Source: Betaproteobacteria bacterium
GTDB taxonomy: Bacteria > Pseudomonadota > Gammaproteobacteria > Burkholderiales > Sulfuriferulaceae
Direction: 5' to 3'
DNA: 7,324 nucleotides
Assembly (NCBI GenBank): GCA_003455595.1
Contig: DMQT01000135.1
Span: 1-7,324, forward strand
The notes under the pieces were generated by a model. It saw only the letters and a list, made by a program, of their open reading frames with translations. It did not search any database and had not been told where the DNA came from. Shown piece after piece: positions 6,823 through 7,324 of this stretch. Within the stretch, counting starts at the first letter, position 1. The number at the start of each line of letters is the position of its first letter. Both the position numbers and the translations under genes were made by a program.

Positions 6823-7068
6823 CGGAGCCACTCTATGTGTTACAGGAGCCAATTTTCGGTCACTGATCGTGTCGTCCCGAAGAATGAGTTTAGGTCGCTT
6901 GGCACAAGGGATGCGATATGGCTTTAACTTAACACCCAATCACGTCATGCCAGATGGCCTCTGTAACGGCCCTGGTTCAGGCAGCAGGTCTATGAGACAG
7001 GCAATCACGTAGTTAGGCACCATGATGGATCATCTATTGTGGCCACGATTCAAGGAGAGGAATACGAA
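6823..7068. other. Gap of 246 bases with no recognisable gene
   Basis: No conserved protein is recognisable here on either strand. The longest forward ORF worth naming runs from ATG 6884 to TAG 7012 (42 codons, weak ribosome binding site, no known motif). The 9-mer CAATCACGT occurs at 6937-6945 and 7002-7010. Short stems exist (CCTG/CAGG at 6971-6981, GTCT/AGAC at 6988-6998) but none is followed by a T run, so no terminator is called. The gap is unusual after four overlapping genes and may hold a promoter for the next gene or debris of a lost gene. Confidence 0.5.
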
Positions 7069-7324
7069 ATGGCACGGTTGAAATTGTCAGTTGTGATCCC
7101 CTGTTACAACGAAGAGGAAGGTGTGCACGAACTGCATCGCCGCCTCAGTACCGTTTGCCAGGCTAGCATCGGTGACTCTTACGAATTGGTACTCGTGAAT
7201 GATGGCTCCAGGGATACCACATGGTCATTCATGAACGACATTTCCCGTAGAGACAAACACGTGGTGGCCATCAACCTGTCGCGCAACCATGGTCACCAAC
7301 TCGCCCTTTCCGCCGGGCTGCAGC
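7069..7324 (+). CDS. Family 2 glycosyltransferase, DPM1/GtrB-like, 5' part only
   Basis: The first 85 codons of a GT2 enzyme of the kind that moves a sugar from a nucleotide donor to a polyprenyl phosphate on the cytoplasmic side of the membrane. LSVVIPCYNEEEGVHELHRR (6-25) is the standard opening strand and loop. YELVLVNDGSRDTTW (38-52) holds the donor-binding NDGSRD. INLSRNHGHQLALSAGL (68-84) is the characteristic follow-on that points to the DPM1/GtrB/ArnC group rather than to polymer-building GT2 enzymes. ATG 7069 has AGGAG at 7053-7057 and GAGAGG at 7055-7060, the latter 8 bases away. The gene continues past the right edge, so membrane segments cannot be judged. A role in glycosyl modification or in making a lipid-linked sugar donor is inferred. 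Confidence 0.92.
   Translation, partial: MARLKLSVVIPCYNEEEGVHELHRRLSTVCQASIGDSYELVLVNDGSRDTTWSFMNDISRRDKHVVAINLSRNHGHQLALSAGLQ

Noticed and set aside
7013..7040. Promoter TTAGGC with TATTGT before the last glycosyltransferase
   Set aside because: The -35 hexamer matches the consensus at only two positions and the spacing is 16 bases; it is not better than chance.

Overview
The window reads as a piece of a surface-polysaccharide (O-antigen type) biosynthesis and export locus from a Gram-negative bacterium, most likely a beta- or gammaproteobacterium. The evidence is a Wzm/Wzt ABC exporter pair, a GDP-sugar synthase, a fused glycosyltransferase and a methyltransferase, all on the + strand. The genus cannot be fixed from the sequence. 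No rRNA, tRNA, CRISPR array or intact mobile element is visible.

Layout. Bases 1-131 are AT-rich and hold a short 7-bp tandem repeat but no recognisable gene. From about 132 to 464 lies a decayed remnant of the C-terminal cupin (phosphomannose isomerase) domain of a ManC/AlgA-type mannose-1-phosphate guanylyltransferase, broken by frameshifts. Bases 465-643 carry a plausible sigma70 promoter and small repeats in front of an intact GDP-L-fucose synthase-like gene (644-1642). After a 91-base gap come four tightly packed genes. These are a 652-residue two-domain glycosyltransferase (1734-3692), wzm (3689-4519, GTG start), wzt (4509-5816) and an FkbM-like methyltransferase (5809-6822), with overlaps of 4, 11 and 8 bases. 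A 246-base gap follows, then the first 85 codons of a DPM1/GtrB-like family 2 glycosyltransferase that runs off the right edge.

How the genes may work together. GDP-fucose (or a related GDP-deoxysugar) would feed glycosyltransferases that assemble a lipid-linked glycan on the cytoplasmic face. Wzm and Wzt would export the finished chain. Wzt carries a long C-terminal domain of the kind that reads the chain's non-reducing end, and the overlapping methyltransferase is a natural candidate for placing the mark it reads. That link is an inference from gene order and known WbdD/Wzt systems.

The most notable observations are the ManC remnant beside a gene that needs GDP-mannose-derived substrate; a C-terminal GT2-like domain that has lost its acidic metal motif; a change of base composition inside that same gene; and the methyltransferase coupled to wzt.
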